Source: Rhizobium rhizogenes NBRC 13257 (GTDB taxonomy: Bacteria; Pseudomonadota; Alphaproteobacteria; Rhizobiales; Rhizobiaceae). Taken from it: a DNA stretch of 64,000 bases. Where the stretch lies: NCBI RefSeq assembly GCF_000696095.1, contig NZ_BAYX01000006.1, forward strand, positions 1 through 64,000. Direction: 5' to 3'. The position numbers were made by a program, and so were the translations under genes. The notes under the pieces were generated by a model, which saw only the letters and a list, made by a program, of their open reading frames with translations, made no database searches and had not been told where the DNA came from. Shown here piece after piece: positions 53,782 through 62,780 of this stretch. Each line of letters begins with the position of its first letter. Position 1 is the first letter of the stretch.

Positions 53782-54153
53782 TTAGATGCCATCCGCCAGT
53801 TGCTGGAACAGGCCCGCAACGACCTGCGGATTGATGATCTTGCGTTCGTCGATCGTATATTCCTTGCGCAGTGTCCGGATCTTCAGCTTGCGATAATCAT
53901 CGCCATTGTCGGTACCGTCGATGAAATGAAAATCCGCAATGGTCGTCAGCGGCTAGGATCGGCGTCCGATGTGGATTGATGTCCTGTCCAGCGCCAGCTT
54001 TCGGCCAAATGTGACGCGCTTGCTGGAGAAACGTAAGACGCCATTTTCATAACCTGTCAGCAGAGACCATCGGTCAGTTATCTTTGGTTGTAGGCGTTTT
54101 TTCATGCGGTCGAGCAACTTGTCAATCGACGTGAATTTTCCTCCATGATTCTA
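53782..54153 (-). pseudogene. Decayed ORF upstream of the ankyrin gene, family unknown
   Basis: One minus-strand frame reads without interruption for over 120 codons apart from an in-frame TAG at 53953-53955: FTSIDKLLDRMKKRLQPKIT, WSLLTGYENGVLRFSSKR, stop, TTIADFHFIDGTDNGDDYRK, EYTIDERKIINPQVVAGLFQ and a TAA at 53782. A further stretch upstream (to about 54245) reads FKERLSQTFRLLNANCKRKG before another stop. No start codon with a ribosome site is visible. It looks like the 3' end of a larger lost gene that once preceded the ankyrin gene. Confidence 0.5.
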
Positions 54154-54255
54154 CTGCTGAAGGAACGCCCGCCTGCCTTTGCGTTTGCAGTTGGCATTGA
54201 GCAGCCGGAACGTCTGAGAAAGCCGCTCCTTAAAACCACCGCGGAATGATAGTTT

Positions 54256-55056
54256 TCATAGACCGGCAATCCGGCGCAGATCATCGATCGCGCCGGGTGC
54301 TGCGGCCAGGACGACCGACCCCTTGGTCAATCTTTCGCCTTCGGTCGGGAAGGGGTGATACCAGCCGCCGGCCTCCTTGACGAGGCAGTATCCGGCCATG
54401 CAATCCCAGGCGTGCATATAGGGCTCGTAGTAGCCGACGAGACGGCCGGCGGCGACATAGGCCAGCATCAGGGCGCCGGAACCGTTGCGGATGAAATTGC
54501 CGCCCGCTTCCAGCAAGTTTTCGACCATTTTACCTACAAAAGCCGGGGTGACGTAGTTGTTGGCGCCAATGCCTGTTACAGCGTTGCGAATGTTGCGAGC
54601 GGCGTCCAGCGTGAGCGTCTTGCCGTTCAGGGTCGCGCCCATGCTAAGTGCGGCGGCATAGAGTTCATTGTGGCACGGCGCGGAGATGACGCCGATGACG
54701 GGGACACCGTCATGCAGCAATGCGATGGAAACGCACCAGTTCGGCATGCCATTGACGAAGGGACTTGTCCCATCGATGGGATCGATGACCCAGGTAAAGC
54801 CGGACGTACCGGTCTCCAACCCATATTCCTCGCCCAGGATGCCGTCATTCGGATAGGTCTCGTGAAACCGGTTGCGAATGAGGTTTTCGACATCCCGGTC
54901 GGCGATCGACACCACATCCTGCAGGTCACGCTTGGTTTCGATGATCAGCGTTTCGCGGCGGTTGAAATAATCGATCGCCAGCGCTCCCGCTTCACGTCCA
55001 ACCTCTTTTGCCCGCGCAAGACGCGCTTCCAGGCCGGCGACAACATGCTCTGTCAT
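54256..55056 (-). CDS. Inositol-monophosphatase-family phosphatase
   Basis: 266 residues of the Li-sensitive, Mg-dependent phosphatase fold. Metal site GEEYGLETG then WVIDPIDGTSPFVNGMPNW (about residues 68-102), and the second signature HAWDCMAGYCLVKEAGG (about 215-231). It removes phosphate from an inositol, sugar or related monophosphate in the cytosol. ATG 55056 has AGAGGA at 5-6 nt. Last gene of the leftward Afu-type ABC operon, 28 bp after the ATPase gene, implying that it processes what the transporter brings in. Confidence 0.9.
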   Translation of the reverse strand: MTEHVVAGLEARLARAKEVGREAGALAIDYFNRRETLIIETKRDLQDVVSIADRDVENLIRNRFHETYPNDGILGEEYGLETGTSGFTWVIDPIDGTSPFVNGMPNWCVSIALLHDGVPVIGVISAPCHNELYAAALSMGATLNGKTLTLDAARNIRNAVTGIGANNYVTPAFVGKMVENLLEAGGNFIRNGSGALMLAYVAAGRLVGYYEPYMHAWDCMAGYCLVKEAGGWYHPFPTEGERLTKGSVVLAAAPGAIDDLRRIAGL

Positions 55057-55084
55057 GCAAGTTCCTCTTTAGAAATGGCAGCTT

Positions 55085-56149
55085 TCAACCGCCGATGATG
55101 GCGATCCCGCGATCCTTGAAGCGGATTGCAACGTCGGTCGAAGGCTCAAACGGTGTCTCCACCGCGGGATCGACAACGAAGAGCGTGCCGCTGTTGATTT
55201 TGACTTCATATTCCACATGGTCGCCGAGATAGGCGGCATGGGTGATCCGGCCGTTAAACGAGCTTTCCGGTGCGTAGGGAGCCAGGGTTACGGCATTGGG
55301 GCGGATCGCCAGTTGCGCCGGCCCCATGCGCAGATTGCGGCCGGGCACGCGATGCTCCAGGCCCTCGATATTGATGGTGGCGCGGCCGTCTTCTATGCCG
55401 ATGATGTCGCAGGGCACGACATTGGCTTCACCCATGAAGTCCGCGATGAAGGCGGATGCCGGCGTGTCATACAGTTCCCGCGGCGTACCTTGCTGGGCAA
55501 TCTTGCCTTCCTTCATGATGATGATGCGATCGGAAACGGCGAGAGCCTCGTCCTGATCATGGGTAACGTAGACCGCGGTGAAGCCGAGGCGTTGCTGCAA
55601 CTCGCGGATCTCGGTGCGGACGCGCCGGCGCAGGCGGGCGTCAAGGTTGGAGAGCGGCTCGTCGAGAAGCAGCACCTGCGGTTCCAGCACAAGCGCGCGA
55701 GCGACCGCGACGCGCTGCTGCTGGCCGCCGGATAGCTCGGCGGGAAGGCGCTGCCCCATTCCGGCCAGGCCCACGAGCTTGAGCCCGTCTTCAGCCCGCT
55801 CGCGGGCCTCCTTGCGTTTGATCCCGGAGGATTCCAGCCCGTAGGCGACATTGTCCAACGCCGTCATATGCGGAAAGAGCGCGTAGGACTGAAAGACCAT
55901 CGACACATCGCGCTCGTTGGCCGGCAACATCGTCACATCCTTGCCGCCGATCAGGATGCGGCCGGCGGAGGGATGTTCGAGCCCTGCGAGCATGCGTAGC
56001 GTCGTCGTCTTGCCGCAACCCGAAGGACCGAGCAGCGTCACGAGAGTACCCGGCTCGATGGTCAGGGATAGGTCCGGTATGGCGGTGAATGCCCCGAAAG
56101 TCTTGGCGACGTTCTCAAAGACGACGGAACCGGGGGAGTTCATGTTCAT
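55085..56149 (-). CDS. ABC transporter ATP-binding protein, Afu/Fbp/Pot group
   Basis: 354 residues. Walker A LGPSGCGKTTTLRMLAG, signature LSGGQQQRVAVARAL, Walker B LLLDEPLSNLDA, then H-loop YVTHDQDEAL, and a C-terminal TOBE domain (about 270-350). Such ATPases serve ferric, polyamine and sugar-phosphate importers alike. Overlaps the permease gene by ATGA. Confidence 0.92.
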   Translation of the reverse strand: MNMNSPGSVVFENVAKTFGAFTAIPDLSLTIEPGTLVTLLGPSGCGKTTTLRMLAGLEHPSAGRILIGGKDVTMLPANERDVSMVFQSYALFPHMTALDNVAYGLESSGIKRKEARERAEDGLKLVGLAGMGQRLPAELSGGQQQRVAVARALVLEPQVLLLDEPLSNLDARLRRRVRTEIRELQQRLGFTAVYVTHDQDEALAVSDRIIIMKEGKIAQQGTPRELYDTPASAFIADFMGEANVVPCDIIGIEDGRATINIEGLEHRVPGRNLRMGPAQLAIRPNAVTLAPYAPESSFNGRITHAAYLGDHVEYEVKINSGTLFVVDPAVETPFEPSTDVAIRFKDRGIAIIGG

Positions 56150-58371
56150 GCGGTTTTCTCCTGACGGATAGGTGCGGACGATGTGGTCGCGACGCGGTTC
56201 TCGCGCCGCAGACGCCGTTCGCCGACCAGAAGCTGGAAGCTTGCGATAATGACGATCATCACGACGATGAGCGCGGAGGAGTAGGCGATGGCAACGCCGT
56301 ATTCGCCGTTTTCGACAAGGCCCACGATATAGGCGGTCGACATGTTGTATTGCGCGCTGACCAGGAAGATGACCGCGCTGATCGAGGTAATCGCGCGCAC
56401 GAATGAATAGACCAGCGCAGCGGTGATCGCCGGCCGCAACAGCGGCAGGATCACCTTCCGGATCGTCCGGAAGCTGTCCGCGCCAAGCGTCAGCGACGCT
56501 TCATCCAGGCTTTTGTCGAGTTGGCTCATGGCCGCGACGCCACCGCGCACGCCGACGGGCATGTTCCGGAACACGAAGCAGGCAACCAGGATCAGCGCCG
56601 TTCCCGTCATCTCCAGCGGCGGCAGGTTGAAGGCCATGATGTAGCTGATGCCGATGACGGTGCCGGGGATGGCAAAGCTCATCATCAGCGCGAATTCGAA
56701 GAGATTGCGGCCGACGAATTTCTGGCGGACGATCAGATAGGCGGTGAGCAGGCCGACGGCTGCCGTCAGCGGCGCGGAAATCAAGGCGATTTCCATCGTC
56801 GTCCAGAAGGAATTCCAGGCAACGCCCGTCCAGGCAAGACCGCCGTCATCGCGCCAGCCGATCGAGAACGCCTTGACGTAGTGCTGGATCGTCAAGCTGT
56901 TATCCAGACCCCAGGTCCGCACGAACCCGCCAAAGAGGATCATCGTATAGACGATGATGGTGAAGAGCATCCAGGGGATGACGATCGCATGGACCGCGAT
57001 GGAGAGGCCGCGAGGCAGGGCGATATGGGCACCGGAATCGCCCTTGCCGGTGACTGTTGCGAAGCTCTTGCCCGCCAGCCAGAAGCGTTGGGCGATGAAG
57101 GCCGACATGGTGAAGAACAGCAGGATCATGGCCAGGACGGCTGCCCGCGACGGATCGTTCTGCGAGCCGACGACAGCGAAGAATATCTCCGTCGACAGCA
57201 CGCCATGGCTGCCACCGAGAACCATGGGATTGCCGAAGTCGGCCATGCTTTCGATGAAGGCGATCAGGAAGGCGTTTGCGAGGCCGGGCTTCATCAAGGG
57301 CAGGGAGACGCGCCAGAACGTGCGCCAGCGATCGGCCCTGAGCGTTTGCGATGCCTCCTCCATGGACGGGCTGACACCTTCGACGACGCCGATCAGGACA
57401 AGGAAGGAGATCGGAGTGAAGGACAGGACCTGGGCGATCCAGATGCCGGTCAGGCCGTAGAGCCAACGGCCAGGCTCCGTTCCAAAGACAGAGGCGAGGG
57501 TTTGCGTGACGACACCGGCACGCCCGAAAAGCAGGGTAAGGGCAAGGCCAACAACGAAGGGCGGCGTGATGATGGGAAGGATCGTCAGGAGCCGAAGCCC
57601 CTTCTTGAACGGAAAACGGGTCCGCGTCGCGACCAGCGCAAAGCAAAGACCCAGCAGGGTCGCGCCGCTGGCCGTCATGATCGCGAGCCAGAGCGTACGC
57701 CAGGCGACGCCGCAGCGGTCGCCGACGACGAGACAACTTAAGCTCCAGACCGAGGGATCCTGGATGTTGGTAATGAAGCCATCCGGGTTGAACGATCCAT
57801 CGAAAGCCTGGAAGGCGCCGACGAACATGCTGCCGACCGGGTAGAAAACGAAGATCGCGACCAGGATGATCAGCATGGCAATCGCGCTGACGACGAAGGC
57901 ATCGCCCTTCATGACGCCGCGTTCGGCAAGGCCAAAAGAGAGCAGCAGGACGAAGACGATGCCGGTGAGGACAGCGCCCGCGCCCATCGGCGGCTGCCCA
58001 TCCGCAAGGGCGCCGAACAGCGTTTCACTGATCGTCCAGCTCCAGCCGGAGGTGACGATTGCAAGGCCCTGCAGCGTCAGAAAGAAAATACCGAGGCCCC
58101 CCGCCCAGGCAAGCAGCGCACCGCGGTGCATCGGATTGGACAGGAAGCGCGCGACGCCGCCAAGCAGAAGCAGCACAACGGCTGCTGCGAGCCACCACCG
58201 ACCGTGCTGGACGATTTCCAATAGTCCGGGTGCTGTGGAGGGGTCGCCCGGAAAACTGGAAAGCCAGCCAAAGCCGAAGAAGCCGCCTTCTATCCGATAC
58301 CATGGGAGTAGTATCAGGGCGGCTATGCCGAGGAGAAGCACGATATCCAGCGGGCGATTGCTTTTGGTCAT
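56146..58371 (-). CDS. ABC transporter permease, fused double-domain (AfuB/FbpB type)
   Basis: 741 residues with about 15 or more membrane helices. Two BPD_transp_1 domains are fused, each with an EAA loop: EEASQTLRADRWRTFWRVSL (about residue 395) and DEASLTLGADSFRTIRKVIL (about 660). An extra N-terminal membrane region (about 1-200) with four or more helices precedes the first domain. ATG 58371 is chosen; the frame opens earlier inside the binding-protein gene end. It follows that gene by 91 bp. Confidence 0.9.
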   Translation of the reverse strand: MTKSNRPLDIVLLLGIAALILLPWYRIEGGFFGFGWLSSFPGDPSTAPGLLEIVQHGRWWLAAAVVLLLLGGVARFLSNPMHRGALLAWAGGLGIFFLTLQGLAIVTSGWSWTISETLFGALADGQPPMGAGAVLTGIVFVLLLSFGLAERGVMKGDAFVVSAIAMLIILVAIFVFYPVGSMFVGAFQAFDGSFNPDGFITNIQDPSVWSLSCLVVGDRCGVAWRTLWLAIMTASGATLLGLCFALVATRTRFPFKKGLRLLTILPIITPPFVVGLALTLLFGRAGVVTQTLASVFGTEPGRWLYGLTGIWIAQVLSFTPISFLVLIGVVEGVSPSMEEASQTLRADRWRTFWRVSLPLMKPGLANAFLIAFIESMADFGNPMVLGGSHGVLSTEIFFAVVGSQNDPSRAAVLAMILLFFTMSAFIAQRFWLAGKSFATVTGKGDSGAHIALPRGLSIAVHAIVIPWMLFTIIVYTMILFGGFVRTWGLDNSLTIQHYVKAFSIGWRDDGGLAWTGVAWNSFWTTMEIALISAPLTAAVGLLTAYLIVRQKFVGRNLFEFALMMSFAIPGTVIGISYIMAFNLPPLEMTGTALILVACFVFRNMPVGVRGGVAAMSQLDKSLDEASLTLGADSFRTIRKVILPLLRPAITAALVYSFVRAITSISAVIFLVSAQYNMSTAYIVGLVENGEYGVAIAYSSALIVVMIVIIASFQLLVGERRLRRENRVATTSSAPIRQEKTA

Positions 58372-58462
58372 GGTTGGATTCCGCGTCCCGTTCTCTATCC
58401 GTTGGAATTGACGCCGGCCGGAGGAGTTTCGCTCCGGCCGCGCAAATGGTCGAAACAGGGCG

Positions 58463-59491
58463 TCAATTCGCCTTTGCGGCGATTTCCTTGTCCCAACGTC
58501 CAAGAAGAGCCTTGCGAACCGTGGGGTCGCCATACTTCTTGAAGTCGTAATCGATGAGCTTGATGTCCTCGAACTTCGGCGCCTCCTTCGGAATTGCCGC
58601 CGATTTGTTCGATGGCAGCTGGTAGGACTTTGCGTCCTTCATGTGCGACTGCGCATCGGCGCTGAGCGCCCAGTCGTACCATTTCTTGGCGTTCTCAAGG
58701 TTTCTGGCACCCTTGATGATCGACATCGAGCCGATCTCGTAGCCGGTGCCTTCGCAAGGTGCGACAGCCTTGATCGGGAAGCCCTCGACCGTCTGTGCGA
58801 CGGCGTCGTGCATGAAGACGACGCCGATCGTCGCTTCACCGCGCGCGGCTGCCTTAACAGGTGCCGAGCCCGACTTGGTGTATTGCGAGATGTTGGCGTT
58901 GAGTTTTGCCAGATAATCGAAGGCCTTGTCTTCGCCCATGATCTGCACCAGCGTTGCCAGCGTATTATAGGACGTGCCCGAGGAGTTCGGATTGGCGATC
59001 TGGATCTCGCCCTTGTAGGAGGGGTCGAGCAGGTCGGCCCAGCACTTCGGCTCCTTCAGGCCCTTCTTCTGCAAGATCGCGGTATTGTAGCCCCAGCCGA
59101 GTGCGCCGGCGTAGACGCCGACTGTCCGGTAATTCGCACTTTCGGCCTGCTTCTTCGCCCAGTCCTGAAGCTGGTCGAAGAGTGGCGATTTATACTCCTG
59201 GGTCAGGCCTTCGGTCGCGGCCTGCAGGTGAGGGTCGCCCGTACCGGCCCACCAGATATCTGTCTTCGGATTGCGCGCCTCGGCGCGGATCTTCGCATAG
59301 GTCTCGCCTGCCGAGAGGCGGACCATGTTGACCTTGATGTCGGACTGTTTCTCGAACAATCCCTTCATCAGATCGCAGACCTCGGGATCAGCAGAGCAGA
59401 TGACGTTGAGATCGCCTGCGGCATGAGCGGAATAGGCAGCAAAAGATACCCCCGCGGCAAGCAGTGCCGCGGCCAATTTAACCGATCGCAT
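58463..59491 (-). CDS. ABC transporter periplasmic binding protein, AfuA/FbpA-like
   Basis: 342 residues. Signal peptide (about 1-24, ending SAHA), then a type II binding fold: LNVICSADPEVCDLMKGLFE, DIWWAGTGDPHLQAATEGLT, GWGYNTAILQKKGLKEPKCW and IANPNSSGTSYNTLATLVQI. The paired tyrosines that bind iron in FbpA are not evident near the C-terminal third. AfuA relatives bind hexose phosphates. ATG 59491 has AGGAGG at 6 nt. First gene of the operon, repressed probably by the divergent LacI protein. Confidence 0.88.
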   Translation of the reverse strand: MRSVKLAAALLAAGVSFAAYSAHAAGDLNVICSADPEVCDLMKGLFEKQSDIKVNMVRLSAGETYAKIRAEARNPKTDIWWAGTGDPHLQAATEGLTQEYKSPLFDQLQDWAKKQAESANYRTVGVYAGALGWGYNTAILQKKGLKEPKCWADLLDPSYKGEIQIANPNSSGTSYNTLATLVQIMGEDKAFDYLAKLNANISQYTKSGSAPVKAAARGEATIGVVFMHDAVAQTVEGFPIKAVAPCEGTGYEIGSMSIIKGARNLENAKKWYDWALSADAQSHMKDAKSYQLPSNKSAAIPKEAPKFEDIKLIDYDFKKYGDPTVRKALLGRWDKEIAAKAN

Positions 59492-59533
59492 AATGTCCTC
59501 CTGGTGACGACGGCGCCTCCACGCCATCCGCTT

Positions 59534-59549
59534 TTGCAAGCGTGTGCAA
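59534..59549. promoter_or_regulatory. LacI-type operator, proximal to the binding-protein gene
   Basis: TTGCA-AGCGTG-TGCAA: perfect 5-bp inverted arms around a 6-bp spacer, 43 bp upstream of the binding-protein ATG. Same architecture as the site at 59622. Confidence 0.65.
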
Positions 59550-59621
59550 ATGCTGCACGAGCTAGTTATCCGTGTCAACCACTAATGTCATAAAACTGTC
59601 ACATATGATGACTCACAAAAC

Positions 59622-59637
59622 TTGCACGCGATTGCAA
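59622..59637. promoter_or_regulatory. LacI-type operator, proximal to the regulator gene
   Basis: TTGCA-CGCGAT-TGCAA: identical arms and spacing to 59534, starts 88 bp apart, 39 bp before the lacI-type GTG. Placement suggests control of both directions including autoregulation. A looser copy (TCGTGCACAATTGCGA) adjoins it at about 59639-59654. Confidence 0.65.
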
Positions 59638-59675
59638 ATCGTGCACAATTGCGATCGATATGTTGAGGACAGCTT

Positions 59676-60683
59676 GTGTCGGATAAGGTCTTTGTAAGCG
59701 CCGATGAGGTCGCCAGGAAAGCGGGCGTTTCGCGCTCGGCCGTCTCCCGTACCTTTACTCCGGGGGCGAGTGTTTCGGAAAAGACCCGGCAGAAGGTGAT
59801 GGAGGCCGCCGAAGAGCTCGGCTATCACGTCAACCAACTTGCACGCGGTTTGATGCGCAATGAAAGCGGTATCGTCTGTCTCATCGTTTCAGATGTCGCT
59901 ACGCCCTATCGCTCCGCCCTCCTGCGCGAATTGACGCTACAGTTGCAGGCCGCCGGCAAGGTTGCCATGCTCGTCAATACTGACCGTTCCGATGGCGGTG
60001 TCGATCGCGCACTGCATCAGGCCATACGGTATCGGGCCGATGCCTCGATTATCCTGTCCGGCCTGCCGGACAAATCCATCACTCAGCTTTGTTTGCGCAA
60101 TGGTCAGCGGTTGGTTCTGATCAACCGCGACGATGATCAGCCGGGGCCGCTGCGCATCAATCTCGATGACCATGAGGCGGCAGGACGCGTGGTGACGGCC
60201 TTTGTCCGCGCCGGCTGCACCCGGCTTGCATTTGCCAATTCCGAAGCGGGTACGCCCAGTTTGATGGCCCGGGAGACGGGCTTCATAGCGGCGGCCAAAG
60301 CACATGGTCTTGATGTGATCGTAGAGCGCCATGGTTGGACGGGATATGAGGCCGGGAAGGTCGTCGCACAGCGGATGCTGACCAGGAAGGAAAGACCCGA
60401 CGCGGTATTTTGCGCGACCGATCTGCTCGCATGCGGGTTCATGGACGCAGCGCGCCACCAGTTTTCTCTGTCGATCCCGGATCAGCTTTGTATCGTCGGC
60501 TTCGACGACATCGAGCAGGCATCGTGGACGTCATACCATCTGACGACATTTGCGCAGCCGGTCGACACGATCGCGCGTGAAGCCGTCACATGGCTCGTGG
60601 ACGGACGAAAGGATGCGCCCGATGGCCAATCGTTGAAACTGCATGCTGATTTGGTCTGGCGTGGCTCGGTGCGGGGAGGATGA
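59676..60683 (+). CDS. LacI-family regulator of the Afu-type operon
   Basis: 335 residues: helix-turn-helix (SADEVARKAGVSRSAVSRTF), hinge helix region (VSEKTRQKVMEAAEELGYHV) and effector domain (FCATDLLACGFMDAARHQFS). GTG 59676 is supported by GAGGA 6 nt upstream. It is divergent from the transporter with two paired TTGCA-N6-TGCAA sites between. LacI-type control favours a carbohydrate-like inducer for the transporter. Confidence 0.9.
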   Translation: MSDKVFVSADEVARKAGVSRSAVSRTFTPGASVSEKTRQKVMEAAEELGYHVNQLARGLMRNESGIVCLIVSDVATPYRSALLRELTLQLQAAGKVAMLVNTDRSDGGVDRALHQAIRYRADASIILSGLPDKSITQLCLRNGQRLVLINRDDDQPGPLRINLDDHEAAGRVVTAFVRAGCTRLAFANSEAGTPSLMARETGFIAAAKAHGLDVIVERHGWTGYEAGKVVAQRMLTRKERPDAVFCATDLLACGFMDAARHQFSLSIPDQLCIVGFDDIEQASWTSYHLTTFAQPVDTIAREAVTWLVDGRKDAPDGQSLKLHADLVWRGSVRGG

Positions 60684-60758
60684 GCCTTGCCTGTGGATAC
60701 AGGGCGTATTGTTGCCGCGCGGGATGACGAAACCGCATAATCGGTGTCATGGGAACCA

Positions 60759-61277
60759 ATGTCTGGGAAGAAGAGCAGAACATATCTGGGGCAATTGGCG
60801 AGCGAGGCCGCGAAGCTTTTCAGCGGGCGAACGATCGAGCAATATGCCGCGCTCTGCTATCGGAGACAGCCTTCAGGCGATAGCATCGAAGTCCTGCTGA
60901 TTACGTCACGCGACAGCGGCAGATGGGTCATCCCCAAAGGATGGCCGATGGACAAAAAGCTTGCGCATCAGGTTGCCGAGCGGGAGGCCTGGGAGGAAGC
61001 AGGCATCAAGGGAAAGGCGAAGAAGAAGCCTTTTGGTTACTATACCTATCTCAAGCTGTTGGATTCCGGCGAAAGGATACCATCGCTTGTGCAGGTCCAT
61101 CTTCTTGAAGTCTCGGGGGTCTATGCTGAATTTCCGGAAAAGGACCAGCGATCAATCGCTTGGTATCGGCCATATGAGGCGGCAGCTCTTGTGCGGGAGC
61201 CGGAACTCAAAAGCCTTTTGCGCATGATGGAGGATGGATTTCATAAATCCCTTCAAGCGCACAAGAAGATTTGCTGA
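60759..61277 (+). CDS. NUDIX hydrolase (DIPP-like)
   Basis: 172 residues. WVIPKGWPMDKKLAHQVAER followed by EAWEEAGI is the Nudix box; the R-E-x-x-E-E-x-G core is intact but lysine replaces the glutamate seven residues before the arginine helix segment (Gx5E position). The PKGWP lead resembles diphosphoinositol-polyphosphate or diadenosine-polyphosphate hydrolases. ATG 60759 (GGGAA upstream) or GTG 60744 may start it. Downstream lies a strong terminator. Confidence 0.87.
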   Translation: MSGKKSRTYLGQLASEAAKLFSGRTIEQYAALCYRRQPSGDSIEVLLITSRDSGRWVIPKGWPMDKKLAHQVAEREAWEEAGIKGKAKKKPFGYYTYLKLLDSGERIPSLVQVHLLEVSGVYAEFPEKDQRSIAWYRPYEAAALVREPELKSLLRMMEDGFHKSLQAHKKIC

Positions 61278-61360
61278 CATCGGCGACCTTTTTACTGAAA
61301 CTCCCATGGCGTCGACAGCTGAACTACATTGCAGAGCAGTGGCTTATGCGATGATGTCTG

Positions 61361-61386
61361 AAATCGAATGCGAGTTCGATTTTTTT
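61361..61386 (+). terminator. Rho-independent terminator after the NUDIX gene
   Basis: AAATCGAA (61361-61368), 6-nt loop, TTCGATTT (61375-61382), continuing as a run of T to 61386. It lies 84 bp past the NUDIX stop. The rest of 61278-61527 has nothing else. Confidence 0.8.
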
Positions 61387-61527
61387 CAAGAGCGACAATG
61401 GTATCTCTAGCAGGCTTCAAAAGGGCTTCCCAATCTCGTCGCTAATCCGAGTCTGATTATTGAGATAAGTGGGACTTTGGGGTTGCGCCCCGTCGGGTGT
61501 GTGGAACTGGCGCCTCGCTTCGCAAGT

Positions 61528-62664
61528 TTAAGGTCGGATTTCGAACCAGCCTCTCGTGGCACGAATAATGTTCCAGAGCTTGCCTGGAAGTACAATCGCC
61601 GAAGCCATGGATGGGCTCAACGCAACAGCGATTTCATGATCTCGTTCGCTTTGCGCCAGCTCAACCCATTCCGGATTCATCACCAGCCCCTGTCCGACGG
61701 CGATCAGGGAGAGACCTAACTCCAGGGCTCTTTGGGCCTGTTCAGGTGCTCTGACTTGGCCTGCGGCGATGACGGGTATACGGCCGGCGACGCGCTCGAC
61801 GATAAGCTCAGCGATGGGACTGCCGTCGGCATCGCCGATGGGTTTGGTATGAAGCACGCTCGATAGCGACACATGCATGTAGTCCACGCCGGCCACGACG
61901 AGACGATCAATGAGTTCGTAGGTATCACCGATCCGAAGGCCGCCTTCGTCAGCTTCTTCGGGCGAAATCCTGTATCCCAGCAAGAACGGCCGCTGTGCAT
62001 GCAGGTCGATGATCCGCTTTACCTCCCGGACGACCGCGAGTGGGAAGCGCATGCGGTTCTCCAATGAGCTGCCCCATTCGTCGTCCCGCTGGTTGAACAG
62101 CGGCGAGAAGAAGTTCTGGATCAGAAACCCGTGTGCTCCATGCAATTCGACGCCATCGAAGCCTGCCTCGATTGCACGACGCGTGGCTTCGCCAAAAGCG
62201 ATTATGACGTCGAGAATTTCATTGTGGCTTAAAGCCCGCGGTGTGTTGTCACCATTGTTGAATGCACCCTGGGCAGCCTTCAGGGCGCTCGCGCTGACGA
62301 TCTCGCCATTCGGAACGAGTTCCGGTACGGCTTTGTTGCCGGCATGGAAGATCTGGAGGATGGCCGGCGCACCGCCGCTCTTGGCCGCCTCTGCCAGACG
62401 GCGCAGGCTGGGCGTGAAGCTATCGCTGTGGGATGCGAACTCGCCCGTAAAGCCGATGCCATTCGGCAGGACATGGGTGCAGCCGGTAATCACAAGGCCG
62501 ACGCCTTTTGCCCTGCGGCGATAATAGGCGACCTCTTCGTCAGAGACGGTTCCGTCCTCATTACCAGACCATGTCGTCATGGGTGCCATGGCAATCCGGT
62601 TGCGAAGGGTAATGCTATTGACGAAAGCGAACTCTTCGAAAAGTTTCGCATGTGTCTTGCTCAT
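61528..62664 (-). CDS. NADH:flavin oxidoreductase, old yellow enzyme family
   Basis: 378 residues, one FMN-binding TIM barrel. AMAPMTTWSGNEDGTVSDEE near residue 25, LQIFHAGNKA near 105, GVELHGAHGFLIQNFFSPLF (about 175-195, the substrate/FMN histidine pair appears as H-G-A-H) and VIAAGQVRAPEQAQRALELG (phosphate site). Reduces activated alkenes or related electrophiles with NAD(P)H. ATG 62664 is the natural start. Divergent from a LysR regulator, a usual pairing. Confidence 0.9.
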   Translation of the reverse strand: MSKTHAKLFEEFAFVNSITLRNRIAMAPMTTWSGNEDGTVSDEEVAYYRRRAKGVGLVITGCTHVLPNGIGFTGEFASHSDSFTPSLRRLAEAAKSGGAPAILQIFHAGNKAVPELVPNGEIVSASALKAAQGAFNNGDNTPRALSHNEILDVIIAFGEATRRAIEAGFDGVELHGAHGFLIQNFFSPLFNQRDDEWGSSLENRMRFPLAVVREVKRIIDLHAQRPFLLGYRISPEEADEGGLRIGDTYELIDRLVVAGVDYMHVSLSSVLHTKPIGDADGSPIAELIVERVAGRIPVIAAGQVRAPEQAQRALELGLSLIAVGQGLVMNPEWVELAQSERDHEIAVALSPSMASAIVLPGKLWNIIRATRGWFEIRP

Positions 62665-62780
62665 GATCTCGATGTCCTCTTGCCGCTCTAACAGCGCATG
62701 GTGCTGAGCAATAAATAGTGGAGGACAGGTGTGCTGATTAGGCGCTATAATCTGCATAAACTTAGAAATAGGATTTATGA

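Noticed and set aside
56521..57741. 406-codon plus-strand open frame
   Set aside because: Antisense to the double-domain permease; sequence is rich in D, G, R, H without any domain.
55085..59491. Annotation of the Afu-type system as a ferric iron importer
   Set aside because: Family likeness alone would suggest it, but LacI control and a linked phosphatase argue for a phosphorylated sugar or polyol.
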